Assembly: GCA_041920215.1 (NCBI GenBank)
Contig: JAYRSJ010000031.1
Location: 1 to 38,259, forward strand
Direction: 5' to 3'
Length of the DNA: 38,259 nt
From: JAYRSJ01 sp041920215
GTDB lineage: Bacteria; Pseudomonadota; Gammaproteobacteria; Burkholderiales; Burkholderiaceae_C
Below the pieces are notes generated by a model. That model ran no database searches. It saw nothing but the letters and a program-made list of their open reading frames with translations, and was not told the origin of the DNA. This document shows positions 15,342 through 22,680 of the stretch, piece by piece. A program made the translations under genes and the position numbers. Each line of letters starts with the position of its first letter. The stretch's first letter is position 1.

Positions 15342-16064
15342 ATGACCCCACGCCTGCAAGCCGAACTGCAGCGCCTCTACCCGGTACCGCTGGCTCCGCC
15401 GCCGGCGGCGGGCGAGGCGCCGCCCACCCGTGTCCTGATCCTGCAGCTGGGCAGGCCGGCCGACTGGACGGCGCTGGCCGCGGTCTGGCAGGGGGTGCAG
15501 GCCGATCTGGGCCTGCCGGCGCCGGCCATCGCGGTCGCCGGCCGTGCGGGCTACCAGCTCTGGTTCTCCTGCGCCGCGCCGCTGCCGCCGGCGCAGGGCC
15601 TGGCCTTTCTCGAGGCGCTGTGCCGCCGCTATCTGGCCGAGATCGCGCCGGCCCGGCTGGGCCTGCTGCTGGCGCCAGCCGCCGCGCTGCCGCCGGCACC
15701 GCTGCAGGACGACGGCGCGGCCTGGTCGGCCTTCGTCGCGCCGGGGCTGGCGCCGGTGTTCGGCGACGAGCCCTGGCTGGATAACCCACCCAATGCCGAG
15801 GGTCAGGCCGATCTGCTGAGCGGCCTGCTCAGCATGCCGGTGGCCGATTTCGAGCGTGCGCTGCAGCGCCTGCAGCCGGCCAACGTGTTGGCTGCGGCAC
15901 CGTCGGCGGCCGAGGCCGCGCCCGGCGCTGCGGCGCTGGCGGGCGGCCCCTGGAACGAGCCGCGCGCCTTCCTGCTGGCGGTGATGAACGACGCCGGCCA
16001 GGCGATGAGCCTGCGCATCGCCGCCGCCCAGGCCCTGCTGATGGATCCGGCCGCGCCGCGCTGA
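15342..16064 (+). CDS. conserved hypothetical protein
   Basis: The 240-residue soluble product begins MTPRLQAELQRLYPVPL and contains a VLILQLGRPADWTALAAVWQGVQADLGLPAPAIAVAG-type segment, GYQLWFSCAAPL, and a C-terminal WNEPRAFLLAVMNDAGQAMSLRIAAAQALL helix. I know no functional family with this order. The C-terminal helix, with its NDAGQ/LRIxAAxAL pattern, is the most conserved-looking part. A promoter-like TAGAGT lies at 15304-15309, 32 bases before the ATG. It ends just before a strong hairpin shared with the convergent HU gene. Confidence 0.65.
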   Translation: MTPRLQAELQRLYPVPLAPPPAAGEAPPTRVLILQLGRPADWTALAAVWQGVQADLGLPAPAIAVAGRAGYQLWFSCAAPLPPAQGLAFLEALCRRYLAEIAPARLGLLLAPAAALPPAPLQDDGAAWSAFVAPGLAPVFGDEPWLDNPPNAEGQADLLSGLLSMPVADFERALQRLQPANVLAAAPSAAEAAPGAAALAGGPWNEPRAFLLAVMNDAGQAMSLRIAAAQALLMDPAAPR

Positions 16065-16067
16065 AAG

Positions 16068-16108
16068 GCGCAGAGGGCGCCCGCCATGGCGGCGGACGCC
16101 CTCTGCGC
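16068..16108. terminator. bidirectional hairpin between the hypothetical gene and hupB
   Basis: An 18-base arm (16068-16085, starting GCGCAGAGGGCG) pairs with 16091-16108 with a single mismatch across a five-base loop, midway between two convergent genes. It is one of the strongest inverted repeats in the window. The T-rich CTTTTCTTCT follows only about 25 bases later on the plus strand, so the hairpin may work mostly as an mRNA 3' end. Confidence 0.65.
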
Positions 16109-16148
16109 GGGCGGCTTGCTGGGGCAGCGGCCGGCTTTTCTTCTCTGC

Positions 16149-16433
16149 TTACTTCTTGGCCGCGTTGACCGCGTCCTTCAGGGCCTTGCCGGCGCTGAAC
16201 TTGGGCACGGTGGCGGCGGCGATTTCCAGCGCCTCGCCGGTGGCGGGGTTCTTGCCGGTGCGGGCGGCGCGCTCGCTCAGCTTGAAGGTGCCGAAGCCCA
16301 GCAGGGCGACGGAATCGCCGGCGACCAGGGCCTCGGTGATCGTTTCCAGCGTGGCGTCCAGCAGGCGCGTTGCATCGGCACGGCTGCTGCCGCTCTTGCT
16401 GGCGATGCTCTCGATCAGTTCACTTTTGTTCAT
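16149..16433 (-). CDS. hupB: HU-family nucleoid DNA-binding protein
   Basis: The 94-residue protein has the full HU fold: N-terminal helices (MNKSELIESIASKSGSSRADATRLL), the conserved GFGTFKLSERAARTGKNPATGE arm region with the DNA-intercalating Pro, and the closing VPKFSAGKALKDAVNA. The length matches HU-beta subunits. It bends and packages DNA as a dimer. It is monocistronic here, with its own promoter region to the right and a strong hairpin at its end. Confidence 0.95.
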   Translation of the reverse strand: MNKSELIESIASKSGSSRADATRLLDATLETITEALVAGDSVALLGFGTFKLSERAARTGKNPATGEALEIAAATVPKFSAGKALKDAVNAAKK

Positions 16434-16616
16434 CAGTAATCCAGTGGGTACACAACAAGGGAAGTCCCGGTGACGGGGGGGCGATTATCGGCCCGCCGCG
16501 GCCCGCCCGTCCGCGCCGCTGTGAGCAGCTGTGTCCGGCCGCCCGGCAGCGGCTGTTCGCCGCCGGGCGGCAGTGCTAGCCTCGGGGCCTGTTCCGCGAA
16601 CCCCGGAGGTGCTGCG

Positions 16617-16913
16617 ATGAGCCAAGGTTTCGGCATGGAAGCCCCGTCGGCGCACAAGCAGCCGGGCGCGCAGCGCCAGGCGGCGCGCTATCTGGTGCTG
16701 ATCGAGTCGGGCGGTGCGGCGCTGGCCCGGCTGTTCGGCGCCGCGCGCGAGCCGCTGGCCGAGTTCGATGCCAGCACCGAGGAGACCGCCTCGATGACCG
16801 CCGGCCTGCGGCCCGAGCCCGGCGCTGCCGCCGGCGCCGCCTGGGACCATGCGCTGGCCGGCCACAGCGCCGCCGAGCGGGCGGCGGCCGAGGTCTACCA
16901 CCTGGACATCTGA
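16617..16913 (+). CDS. small hypothetical protein
   Basis: The 98-residue product begins MSQGFGMEAPSAHKQ and contains RYLVLIESGGAALARLFGAAREPLAEFDASTEE and a C-terminal AAAEVYHLDI. It is soluble and of unknown function. A good ribosome site GGAGG (16605-16609) sits eight bases before the ATG at 16617, and a promoter-like TGCTAGCCT lies about 40 bases upstream, which supports the call despite the small size. The frame continues upstream without gene-like composition. Confidence 0.65.
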   Translation: MSQGFGMEAPSAHKQPGAQRQAARYLVLIESGGAALARLFGAAREPLAEFDASTEETASMTAGLRPEPGAAAGAAWDHALAGHSAAERAAAEVYHLDI

Positions 16914-16940
16914 GCCGGTGCTGCGCGCATCGCGCGGCAC

Positions 16941-16946
16941 TACACT
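16941..16946 (+). promoter_or_regulatory. -10 element close to the start of the first PPOX gene
   Basis: TACACT at 16941-16946 is followed by only eight bases before the ATG at 16955, and there is no Shine-Dalgarno sequence. Transcription would start at or next to the start codon, giving a leaderless mRNA. Confidence 0.4.
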
Positions 16947-16954
16947 GAGCGCCG

Positions 16955-17467
16955 ATGAGCGTCGCCCCCTCTCCCGCCGTGCCCATGCTGATCGGCCCCG
17001 AGCAGGCCGCGCTGATGGCGCGACCGGTGTCCATCATCGTCGGCAGCTGCGATGCGGCCCAGCGGCCCCATGTGATGCGGGCGGTGGGCAGCCGCTTGTC
17101 GGCCGACCGGCGCCGCGTCAGCTTGCTGATGCCGCTGGACAGCGGGGCCCAGGTGCTGGCCGACCTGCGCGCCAACGGCCGCATCGCGGTGGTGTTCACC
17201 GAGCCCAGCAGCCATCTGACGCTACAGCTCAAGGGGGTGGATGCCGAGGTGCTGGACGCCTGCGCGGCCGAGGACCAGGCGCTGGCGCAGCGCTATCTGC
17301 AGGGCTTCACCGAGGAGATCGGGCGTATGGGCTTCGGCGCCGAGGTGGCGCAGACCCTGCTGGCCCGCGCGCGCGGCTTGGCGACGATCAGCTTCAGCGT
17401 CAGCGAGGCCTTCGAGCAGACCCCGGGCCCGGCGGCCGGCCAGCCGCTGCCGGCCCGTCGCGACTGA
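16955..17467 (+). CDS. pyridoxamine-5'-phosphate-oxidase-fold flavoprotein
   Basis: The 170-residue protein shows the FMN-binding split-barrel pattern: ALMARPVSIIVGSCDAAQRPHVMRAVGSRLS, then VSLLMPLDSGAQVLADLRANGRIAVVFTEPSSHLTLQLKG and a C-terminal helix. Family members bind FMN, F420 or heme and act in redox or heme handling; the cofactor here is not certain. It lies 16 bases ahead of a second, larger split-barrel protein on the same strand, so the two probably act together. Confidence 0.8.
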   Translation: MSVAPSPAVPMLIGPEQAALMARPVSIIVGSCDAAQRPHVMRAVGSRLSADRRRVSLLMPLDSGAQVLADLRANGRIAVVFTEPSSHLTLQLKGVDAEVLDACAAEDQALAQRYLQGFTEEIGRMGFGAEVAQTLLARARGLATISFSVSEAFEQTPGPAAGQPLPARRD

Positions 17468-17483
17468 CAAGGCTAAGCCACCG

Positions 17484-18878
17484 ATGCCCAACACGCAGCC
17501 GCTCGATCTCGATGCGATCCGCGCCTGCCTGGAGGGCGCGATTCCCGGCGTGATGGCCACCTGCGCGCCCGACGGTACGCCCAACGTCACCTATGTGTCG
17601 CAGGTCGAGTATGTGGACGCGCAACACCTGGCCCTGTCCTTCCAGTTCTTCAACAAGACCCGCGCCAATGTGCTGGCCAATCCCCAGGTCGAGCTGCTGG
17701 TGATACACCCGCGCCACGGCGCGATGTACCGCATCACGGCGCGCTACCGGCGCACCGCCACCGAGGGCGCGCTGTTCGAGCGCATGAAGGCCAAGCTGGC
17801 CGGCATTGCCTCGCACACCGGCATGAGCGGGGTGTTCCGGCTGCGCGGCGCCGATCTCTATGCGGTGGAGCGGGTCGAGCAGGTCTCGGCGCCGCGCGCG
17901 CTGGAGGCCGACGGCGAGCTGAACCGGCTCAGCGCGCTGCGCCGCTGCGTGCAGCGCCTGGGCGCGGCCAGCGATCTGGACAGCCTGCTGGAGCATCTGC
18001 TGGACGGGGTGGTGCAGGAGTTCGGCATACGCCATGCGATGCTGCTGCTGCTGGACGCCGGCGGAGAGCGCCTCTACACCGTGGCCAGCCGCGGCTACGG
18101 CCGCTCGGGCGCCGGTTCGGAGATACCGCTGGGCGAGGGCGTGGTGGGCGTGGCGGCGCGGATGAACACGCCGATACGCATCAACCACGCGACGCTGGAA
18201 TATGCCTACAGCCGCAGCATGCGGCGCGATCCGGCCGAGCCCGGGCAGCAGGAGGTGCCGCGTGCCGAGCGCGAGATTCCGCTGCCTGGCCTGGCCGAGC
18301 CGGGCAGCCAGCTGGCGCTGCCGCTGAGCTGCCTGGGCCAGGTGCTGGGCGTGCTCTTCGTCGAGAGCCCGCAGGACATGCGTTTCAGCTGGGACGACGA
18401 GGACGCGTTGCTGCTGCTGGCCGGCCAGGTGGCGGCGCTGGCGCGCGGCTTCATGGGCGCCTGCGCCGAGGCCGCCGAGCTGGGCCCGGAGCCGGCGACC
18501 GCCGAGCCCTCGCCTGCAGCGGCGGCGCCCCCCCCTGCAGCACCGCTCCCGGGGCCGCTGCGGGTGCGCCATTACGAGGCCGACGACAGCGTCTTCCTCG
18601 ACGACGACTACCTGATCAAGGGTGTGGCCGGCGCGGTGCTGTGGAAGCTGGTCTGCGAGCAGCAGCGCGAGGGCCGCAGCGAGTTCAGCAACCGCGAGCT
18701 GCGCCTGGCGCCCGAGCTGCGCCTGCCCGAGGTGGGCGACAACCTGGAGGCCCGGCTGCTGCTGCTGACGCGCCGGCTGCTGGACCGCCAGGCCCCACTG
18801 CGCCTGGAGAAGACCGGCCGTGGCCGCTTCCGGCTCTGCTGCAGCCGGCCGCTGCAGCTGCTCAATGTGCCGCGTTGA
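17484..18878 (+). CDS. three-domain fusion: PPOX split barrel, GAF and winged-helix-like C-terminus
   Basis: The 464-residue protein starts with a flavin split barrel (about 1-140: GVMATCAPDGTPNVTYVSQVEYVD, NKTRANVLANPQVELLVIHP). A GAF domain follows (about 150-325: SDLDSLLEHLLDGVVQEFGIRHAMLLLLD, PLGEGVVGVAARMNTPIRI, LGQVLGVLFVE). After an Ala/Pro linker (about 330-358) the C-terminal 105 residues (VFLDDDYLIKGVAGAVLWKLV, EFSNRELRLAPELRLP, LEARLLLLTRRLLDRQAPLRLEKTGRGRFRL) have the outline of an OmpR-like winged helix. It may be a one-component redox sensor; the DNA-binding role is inference. It is a downstream partner of the neighbouring split-barrel gene. Confidence 0.82.
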   Translation: MPNTQPLDLDAIRACLEGAIPGVMATCAPDGTPNVTYVSQVEYVDAQHLALSFQFFNKTRANVLANPQVELLVIHPRHGAMYRITARYRRTATEGALFERMKAKLAGIASHTGMSGVFRLRGADLYAVERVEQVSAPRALEADGELNRLSALRRCVQRLGAASDLDSLLEHLLDGVVQEFGIRHAMLLLLDAGGERLYTVASRGYGRSGAGSEIPLGEGVVGVAARMNTPIRINHATLEYAYSRSMRRDPAEPGQQEVPRAEREIPLPGLAEPGSQLALPLSCLGQVLGVLFVESPQDMRFSWDDEDALLLLAGQVAALARGFMGACAEAAELGPEPATAEPSPAAAAPPPAAPLPGPLRVRHYEADDSVFLDDDYLIKGVAGAVLWKLVCEQQREGRSEFSNRELRLAPELRLPEVGDNLEARLLLLTRRLLDRQAPLRLEKTGRGRFRLCCSRPLQLLNVPR

Positions 18879-18928
18879 GCGGGGGGCTGGCCGCTGCCCC
18901 CGCGCTGCGCCAGCGCATTTGCGCTCAA
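18875..18928. terminator. nested inverted repeats between convergent genes
   Basis: TTGAGCG (18875-18881) pairs with CGCTCAA (18922-18928), and inside it GCGCTG-CGC-CAGCGC (18902-18916) forms a perfect six-base hairpin followed by ATTT. It overlaps the ends of the fusion gene and the convergent hemerythrin gene and may terminate both. Confidence 0.4.
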
Positions 18929-19668
18929 ACCACCATCGTCCCCAGCCCCAGGCTCTCCATCAGCCGGCGGTGCTGCGGCGGCGTGAGCCGGCGCTGGGCG
19001 ATGCCCAGCACGGCCTGGAAGGGCTCGTCGGGCATGCCGCCCTGGCGCATCTCCAGCAGCATGCCCGTGCGCTCCGGCGCGCTGAGCGCGGGCAGGAACC
19101 AGTGCAGTGCCTCGAACATCGCGGCCGGCGGTATCGAGGCCACCAGGGCCTGCTCGATCGCGGTCAGCTCGGCATCGCTATAGGCCGACCACAGCGCGGC
19201 GTTGTGGGCCGTCTCCTCCACATGCATGTGCTGGAAGTTCTCGGCCACGAACAGGGCCAGCGCACGGTAGAGCCGGCCCAGGGCCTCGGCGCGGTGGCCT
19301 GCGCCGCTGAGGGTGACGATGCTGGCCAGCTCGCGCAGATCGGCAATGCCCTCCAGATGGTGCGCATGCTCGGCGGCGATGCGCGCGGCGCCGCCCGGCT
19401 CGGCGCGCTCCAGCGCCGGATGGACGAAATCGTTCTCGTCCTTGATGTGCAGCTCGCACAGGCCCAGCAGGCGCTCCAGCATCTGCAGCGCACCCTGCAG
19501 TTCCTCGGCATCGCCGGCATCGGTGCTGCCCAGCCGGCCCAGCGTCTCGGCCATGAACAGGCGCAGGGCCTTGTGGATGCCGGCATAGAGGTCGCGACGG
19601 CCCTTGAGGGCCTCGGCGCTCTTGTGCGGCTGCGGGGGCAAGGTGGCGGTGGCTTCTTCCATCATCAT
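18925..19668 (-). CDS. hemerythrin (HHE) domain protein
   Basis: The 247-residue protein carries a full set of candidate diiron ligands: His32 (AGIHKAL), His74 and Glu78 (HIKDENDF), His83, His101/103/104 (EHAHHLEG), and His147/149 with Glu151 (FQHMHVEE). The remaining 85 residues form an extra helical C-terminus (FEALHWFLPALSAPERTGMLLEM, LTPPQHRRLMESLGLG) found in many beta-proteobacterial members. Such proteins are linked to O2, NO or iron sensing or storage; the role here is unknown. It starts at three consecutive ATG codons (19668, 19665, 19662) after a GAGAGG ribosome site. It is the second hemerythrin within 5 kb. Confidence 0.88.
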   Translation of the reverse strand: MMMEEATATLPPQPHKSAEALKGRRDLYAGIHKALRLFMAETLGRLGSTDAGDAEELQGALQMLERLLGLCELHIKDENDFVHPALERAEPGGAARIAAEHAHHLEGIADLRELASIVTLSGAGHRAEALGRLYRALALFVAENFQHMHVEETAHNAALWSAYSDAELTAIEQALVASIPPAAMFEALHWFLPALSAPERTGMLLEMRQGGMPDEPFQAVLGIAQRRLTPPQHRRLMESLGLGTMVV

Positions 19669-19751
19669 GATCTTGTGTTCCTCTCTGAGTGGATGGCTGC
19701 CACGAAGTCTTTCCGCGGCATGACTGGCACTGTAGGAACAAGCGCGGCGCG

Positions 19752-19807
19752 GCGCTCTTAAGACTTCAGTCAGCGCTTCTTAAAGATTTCTTCAGCGCCT
19801 TCTTTGG
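19752..19807. repeat. three phased direct repeats in the hemerythrin-hydrolase divergent promoter
   Basis: Related units begin at 19752 (GCGCTCTTAAGA), 19773 (GCGCTTCTTAAAGA) and 19795 (GCGCCTTCTTTGG), 21 and 22 bases apart, so they fall on one face of the helix. TTAAGA (19758-19763) and TCTTAA (19778-19783) also form an inverted pair. A dimeric regulator could bind here; CTTAAAGAT is shared with the nsrR control region. Confidence 0.45.
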
Positions 19808-19808
19808 C

Positions 19809-19814
19809 CACAAT
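19809..19814 (+). promoter_or_regulatory. -10 element for the serine hydrolase gene
   Basis: CACAAT (19809-19814) follows TTTCTT (19787-19792) by 16 bases and precedes the ATG by six, without a Shine-Dalgarno sequence. The same 11 bases CACAATGCGGC recur before the gene at 20932. Confidence 0.4.
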
Positions 19815-19820
19815 GCGGCG

Positions 19821-20885
19821 ATGAACGAGCAAGCCCTGCAAGCCGCCATCGCACTGGCCCAGGCCGCCGAGATCGGCTGGCCGCGCGATCCGCTGGACGA
19901 CCCCGAGCGCTGGGGCGTGCACCAGGCCGATCCGCCGCCCTGGAACCGCCTGCGCGGGCCGGTGCACCCGCGCGGGCCGCAGTCCGGCGTGATCTGGCAG
20001 CACGGCCAGGAGATCGCCGCCTGGGGCGAGCCCGAACGCGCCGACCTGAGCTTCAGCGTGGCCAAGACCTATCTATGCCTGCTGGCCGGCATCGCCCAGC
20101 GCGAGGGCCTGCTGCCCGATCTGCAGGCGCCGGTGGCCGAGCGCCTGCCCGGCATAGGCTTCGACAGCCCGCACAACCGCCCGATCCGCTGGGCGCAGCT
20201 GCTGGAGCAGACCAGCGAGTGGGAGGGCGTGTGCTTTGGCCTGCCAGATCAGGTGGACCGCTGGCGCAAGGTGGCCAACGACCCGCGGCCCGCCGGCGGA
20301 CCCAAGGGTGGCGCGCGAGCGCTGCAGACGCCCGGCACGTACTGGGAATACAACGATGTGCGCATCAACCAGCTGGCGCTGGCCCTGCTGCAGCTGTTCC
20401 AGCGGCCGCTGCCCGAGGTCTTTCTCGGCGAGATTCTCCAACCCCTGGGTGGCGGTGCCGGCTTCGCGTGGCGCGGCTATGACGATGCCTGGCTGACGCT
20501 GGCCGATGGCCGGCGGGTGCAGTCGGTGCCGGGTGGCACGCACTGGGGCGGTGGCGTCTCGATCAGCAGCCGCGACCAGGCCCGGGTGGGCCAGCTGCTG
20601 CTGCAGCAGGGCCGCCACCAGGGCCGCGACATCCTGCCGCCCGGCTGGGTGGCCGGCATGACCCAGCCCTGCGCGATCGCGCCCTTCTACGGCCGCCTGG
20701 TCTGGCTCAACCGCGATGGTCGGGCCTTTGCCGGCGCCTCGCCCCGGGCCTTCTTCATGATGGGCGCCGGCGGCCATGTGGTGTGGATGGAGCCGGCGCT
20801 GGCCGCGGTGGTGGTGCTGCGCTGGCTCGATACGGCGCAGCTGCCGGCGCTGCTGCGCGGCATCAGCGCGGCGCTGCAGGGCTGA
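19821..20885 (+). CDS. serine hydrolase, beta-lactamase/esterase (class C fold) family
   Basis: The 354-residue protein carries the nucleophile motif SVAK (79-82, in DLSFSVAKTYL), the second motif YND at 177-179 (TYWEYNDVRINQL), and an HWGGGVSISSRD segment in place of KTG. This is the pattern of beta-lactamase-related hydrolases that act as esterases or peptidases rather than resistance enzymes. There is no signal peptide, so it is probably cytoplasmic. The ATG at 19821 follows a promoter-like CACAAT by six bases. It is divergent from the hemerythrin gene. Confidence 0.85.
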   Translation: MNEQALQAAIALAQAAEIGWPRDPLDDPERWGVHQADPPPWNRLRGPVHPRGPQSGVIWQHGQEIAAWGEPERADLSFSVAKTYLCLLAGIAQREGLLPDLQAPVAERLPGIGFDSPHNRPIRWAQLLEQTSEWEGVCFGLPDQVDRWRKVANDPRPAGGPKGGARALQTPGTYWEYNDVRINQLALALLQLFQRPLPEVFLGEILQPLGGGAGFAWRGYDDAWLTLADGRRVQSVPGGTHWGGGVSISSRDQARVGQLLLQQGRHQGRDILPPGWVAGMTQPCAIAPFYGRLVWLNRDGRAFAGASPRAFFMMGAGGHVVWMEPALAAVVVLRWLDTAQLPALLRGISAALQG

Positions 20886-20917
20886 GCCCCGGCCATTGCT
20901 TCCCCGGCGCCTCCGGG

Positions 20918-20923
20918 CACAAT
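20918..20923 (+). promoter_or_regulatory. -10 element for the AgmX-like gene
   Basis: TTGCTT (20896-20901), a 16-base spacer and CACAAT (20918-20923) lie eight bases before the ATG at 20932, again without a Shine-Dalgarno sequence. Confidence 0.45.
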
Positions 20924-20931
20924 GCGGCTTC

Positions 20932-21423
20932 ATGAAGAAGCGCTTCCCACGCCCCCGCAGCCTGACCGCCATGGTGCTTGTCTCGGCCATCGCGGGCTGC
21001 AGTCTGCCGGCGCTCGCCCAGACCTGCTACCGCAGCCAGGACAGCGAGGGCCTGTTTGCCGACCCCGCCGTGCGCGCGGCTGCGCCGACCCTGCCCCAGG
21101 CGCTGGAAGATCAGGCGCGCAGCGGCAAGGCCATGCAGCGCTGCTATGCGCGAGCGCTGCGCCGCAATCCCGGCTTGCACGGCGAGACCCGTCTGGGTGT
21201 GCGCATCAATGCCGAGGGCCGGGTGGACCGGGTGCTGCTGCTGGGCTCGGACCACAATGATCCGCTGCTGCACAGCTGCCTGGCCGAGATGGTGTGCGGC
21301 TGGGCGATCGCCCCGCGCAGCCAGCCCAGCCTGCACGTGCAGGCCTTTGGGCTGGACGAGGAGCGGGAGCAGAAGCTGCGTCCCACCGATATGGTGGAGT
21401 CGCGCAAGCTCGGCAATCCCTGA
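20932..21423 (+). CDS. exported AgmX/TonB-C-like protein
   Basis: The 163-residue product has a signal sequence (MKKRFPRPRSLTAMVLVSAIAGCSLPALA). It could be cut either at an IAGC lipobox (Cys23) or after ALA, so lipoprotein status is open. The mature C-terminal domain (MQRCYARALRRNPGLHGETRLGVRINAEGRVDRVLLLGSD in outline, then LHSCLAEMVCGWAI) matches the AgmX/PglI C-terminal fold, a TonB-like periplasmic domain with paired cysteines. Function in this setting is unknown. It ends 10 bases from the convergent zur gene. Confidence 0.75.
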   Translation: MKKRFPRPRSLTAMVLVSAIAGCSLPALAQTCYRSQDSEGLFADPAVRAAAPTLPQALEDQARSGKAMQRCYARALRRNPGLHGETRLGVRINAEGRVDRVLLLGSDHNDPLLHSCLAEMVCGWAIAPRSQPSLHVQAFGLDEEREQKLRPTDMVESRKLGNP

Positions 21424-21433
21424 GCGGCCGGCC

Positions 21434-21898
21434 TCAGGCGCAGCGGCTGCAGCGCCCCTTGATCTCGATGGCGGCCGGGCTGAAGCCGCTGCTGGCATCG
21501 GCCTTCAGCGCGGCCTTCAGGCCTTCGACCCAGCCGGGGGCCTCCCATTCCTGGATGCTGCCGCAGTGGCTGCAGATCAGCATCATCGTCGGGTGGCTGT
21601 GCTGGCCATGCTCGCAGACCACATAGCTATTGGTCGTGTCGACCTTGTGGACCAGGTGCTGCTCGATCAGGAAGTCCAGCGCGCGGTAGACCGTGGTGGG
21701 CGCCACGCGGCCATGGCGGCTCTGCATGTCTTCCTGGATGTCATAGGCCTTGGCATGGCCGGCACGGCGCAGCAGCAGCTCCAGCACCTCGCGGCGCTGC
21801 TCGGTCAGCTGGGCGCCGCGCGCCTCGCAATGGCTGCGCGCCTCGTCCAGCCGACGGGCCAGTGCCGTTTCGGCGGACTTGGGTTTGCTGCTGCTCAT
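21434..21898 (-). CDS. zur: zinc uptake regulator
   Basis: The 154-residue Fur-superfamily repressor has a winged helix (QLTEQRREVLELLLRRAGHAKAYDI, recognition helix VAPTTVYRALDFL) and a metal-binding dimerisation domain. Visible ligands are His97, His100 and His102 in EHGQHSHP, and two structural-zinc pairs, C109-x2-C112 and C150-x2-C153. Placement last in a zinc-uptake operon identifies it as Zur rather than Fur. Its ATG overlaps the znuB stop (ATGA). With zinc bound it should repress the operon through the dyad at 24760-24786. Confidence 0.93.
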   Translation of the reverse strand: MSSSKPKSAETALARRLDEARSHCEARGAQLTEQRREVLELLLRRAGHAKAYDIQEDMQSRHGRVAPTTVYRALDFLIEQHLVHKVDTTNSYVVCEHGQHSHPTMMLICSHCGSIQEWEAPGWVEGLKAALKADASSGFSPAAIEIKGRCSRCA

Positions 21899-22680
21899 GC
21901 GGGCAGTTTAGCCGGGCGCAGCAGGGCCAGGCCGGCCAGGCCCACCAGGCTCAGCACCACCATCGGCCCGGCCGGCAGGTCCAGGCGCCAGCTCAGGCCC
22001 AGACCCAAGGCATAGGCGGCCGCGCCCAGCAGGGCGGCCGGCCAGACCGTTGGCCGGCGCGCCGCGACCAGGGCCGGCGCGATCAACGTCGCGAACACCA
22101 GGTAGAGGCCCAGCAGCGGCACGCTGAGGCTGACCAGCAGCGCGAAAGCCGGGTAGAAGCCCGGGCCACTGTCCAGCAGGCCGGGCCGCAGCCGGCGCAG
22201 ACCCAGATAGAGCGCGCTGGCTACGGCCAGTGGCACGAGTGCGGGCCCGTCCACCCACAACACATCACCGGACAGCAGGGCGCCGAGCTTCTGCGCCCCA
22301 TGCGGGTCGGCGCTGACCCAGAGCACGGCGGTGGAGGCACCTGCGATATAGAGCAGGCCGATCAAGGCCTCGCGCCGCTCGGGCCAGAGCCGCGAGAGCC
22401 CGGCCACCAGCAGCGCGCCTGCCAGGGCGGCGGCCGCGCCGCACAACTCGGGCAGCAGGGGAGCGAGCGGCTCCAGCCAGGGCGGCAGCTCGTTCGGATG
22501 CTCGGGGTGGCCCACGAGCTGGCCGGCCATCAGCACGCCCAGACCGGCCAGCTGCGCGATCGCCAGGTCGATGAAGACGATGCCACGCGCCAGCACCTGA
22601 CGGCCCAGCGGCAGATGGCTGGACAGCACCAGCCAGCCGCCCAGCAGCGGTGCCAGCAGGAGGGTCAGGTCTTGCGGCAT
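21895..22680 (-). CDS. znuB: ABC-3 family zinc transporter permease
   Basis: The 261-residue inner-membrane protein has about seven or eight hydrophobic segments and the ABC-3 permease pattern: GIVFIDLAIAQLAGLG near the N-terminus, EALIGLLYIAGASTAVL and ALLSGDVLWVDG in the middle, and LVFATLIAPALVAARR near the end. It should form the channel for zinc delivered by ZnuA. The start overlaps the znuA stop by one base (TGATG) and the end overlaps zur by four. No ATPase gene is in the operon. Confidence 0.9.
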   Translation of the reverse strand: MPQDLTLLLAPLLGGWLVLSSHLPLGRQVLARGIVFIDLAIAQLAGLGVLMAGQLVGHPEHPNELPPWLEPLAPLLPELCGAAAALAGALLVAGLSRLWPERREALIGLLYIAGASTAVLWVSADPHGAQKLGALLSGDVLWVDGPALVPLAVASALYLGLRRLRPGLLDSGPGFYPAFALLVSLSVPLLGLYLVFATLIAPALVAARRPTVWPAALLGAAAYALGLGLSWRLDLPAGPMVVLSLVGLAGLALLRPAKLPA

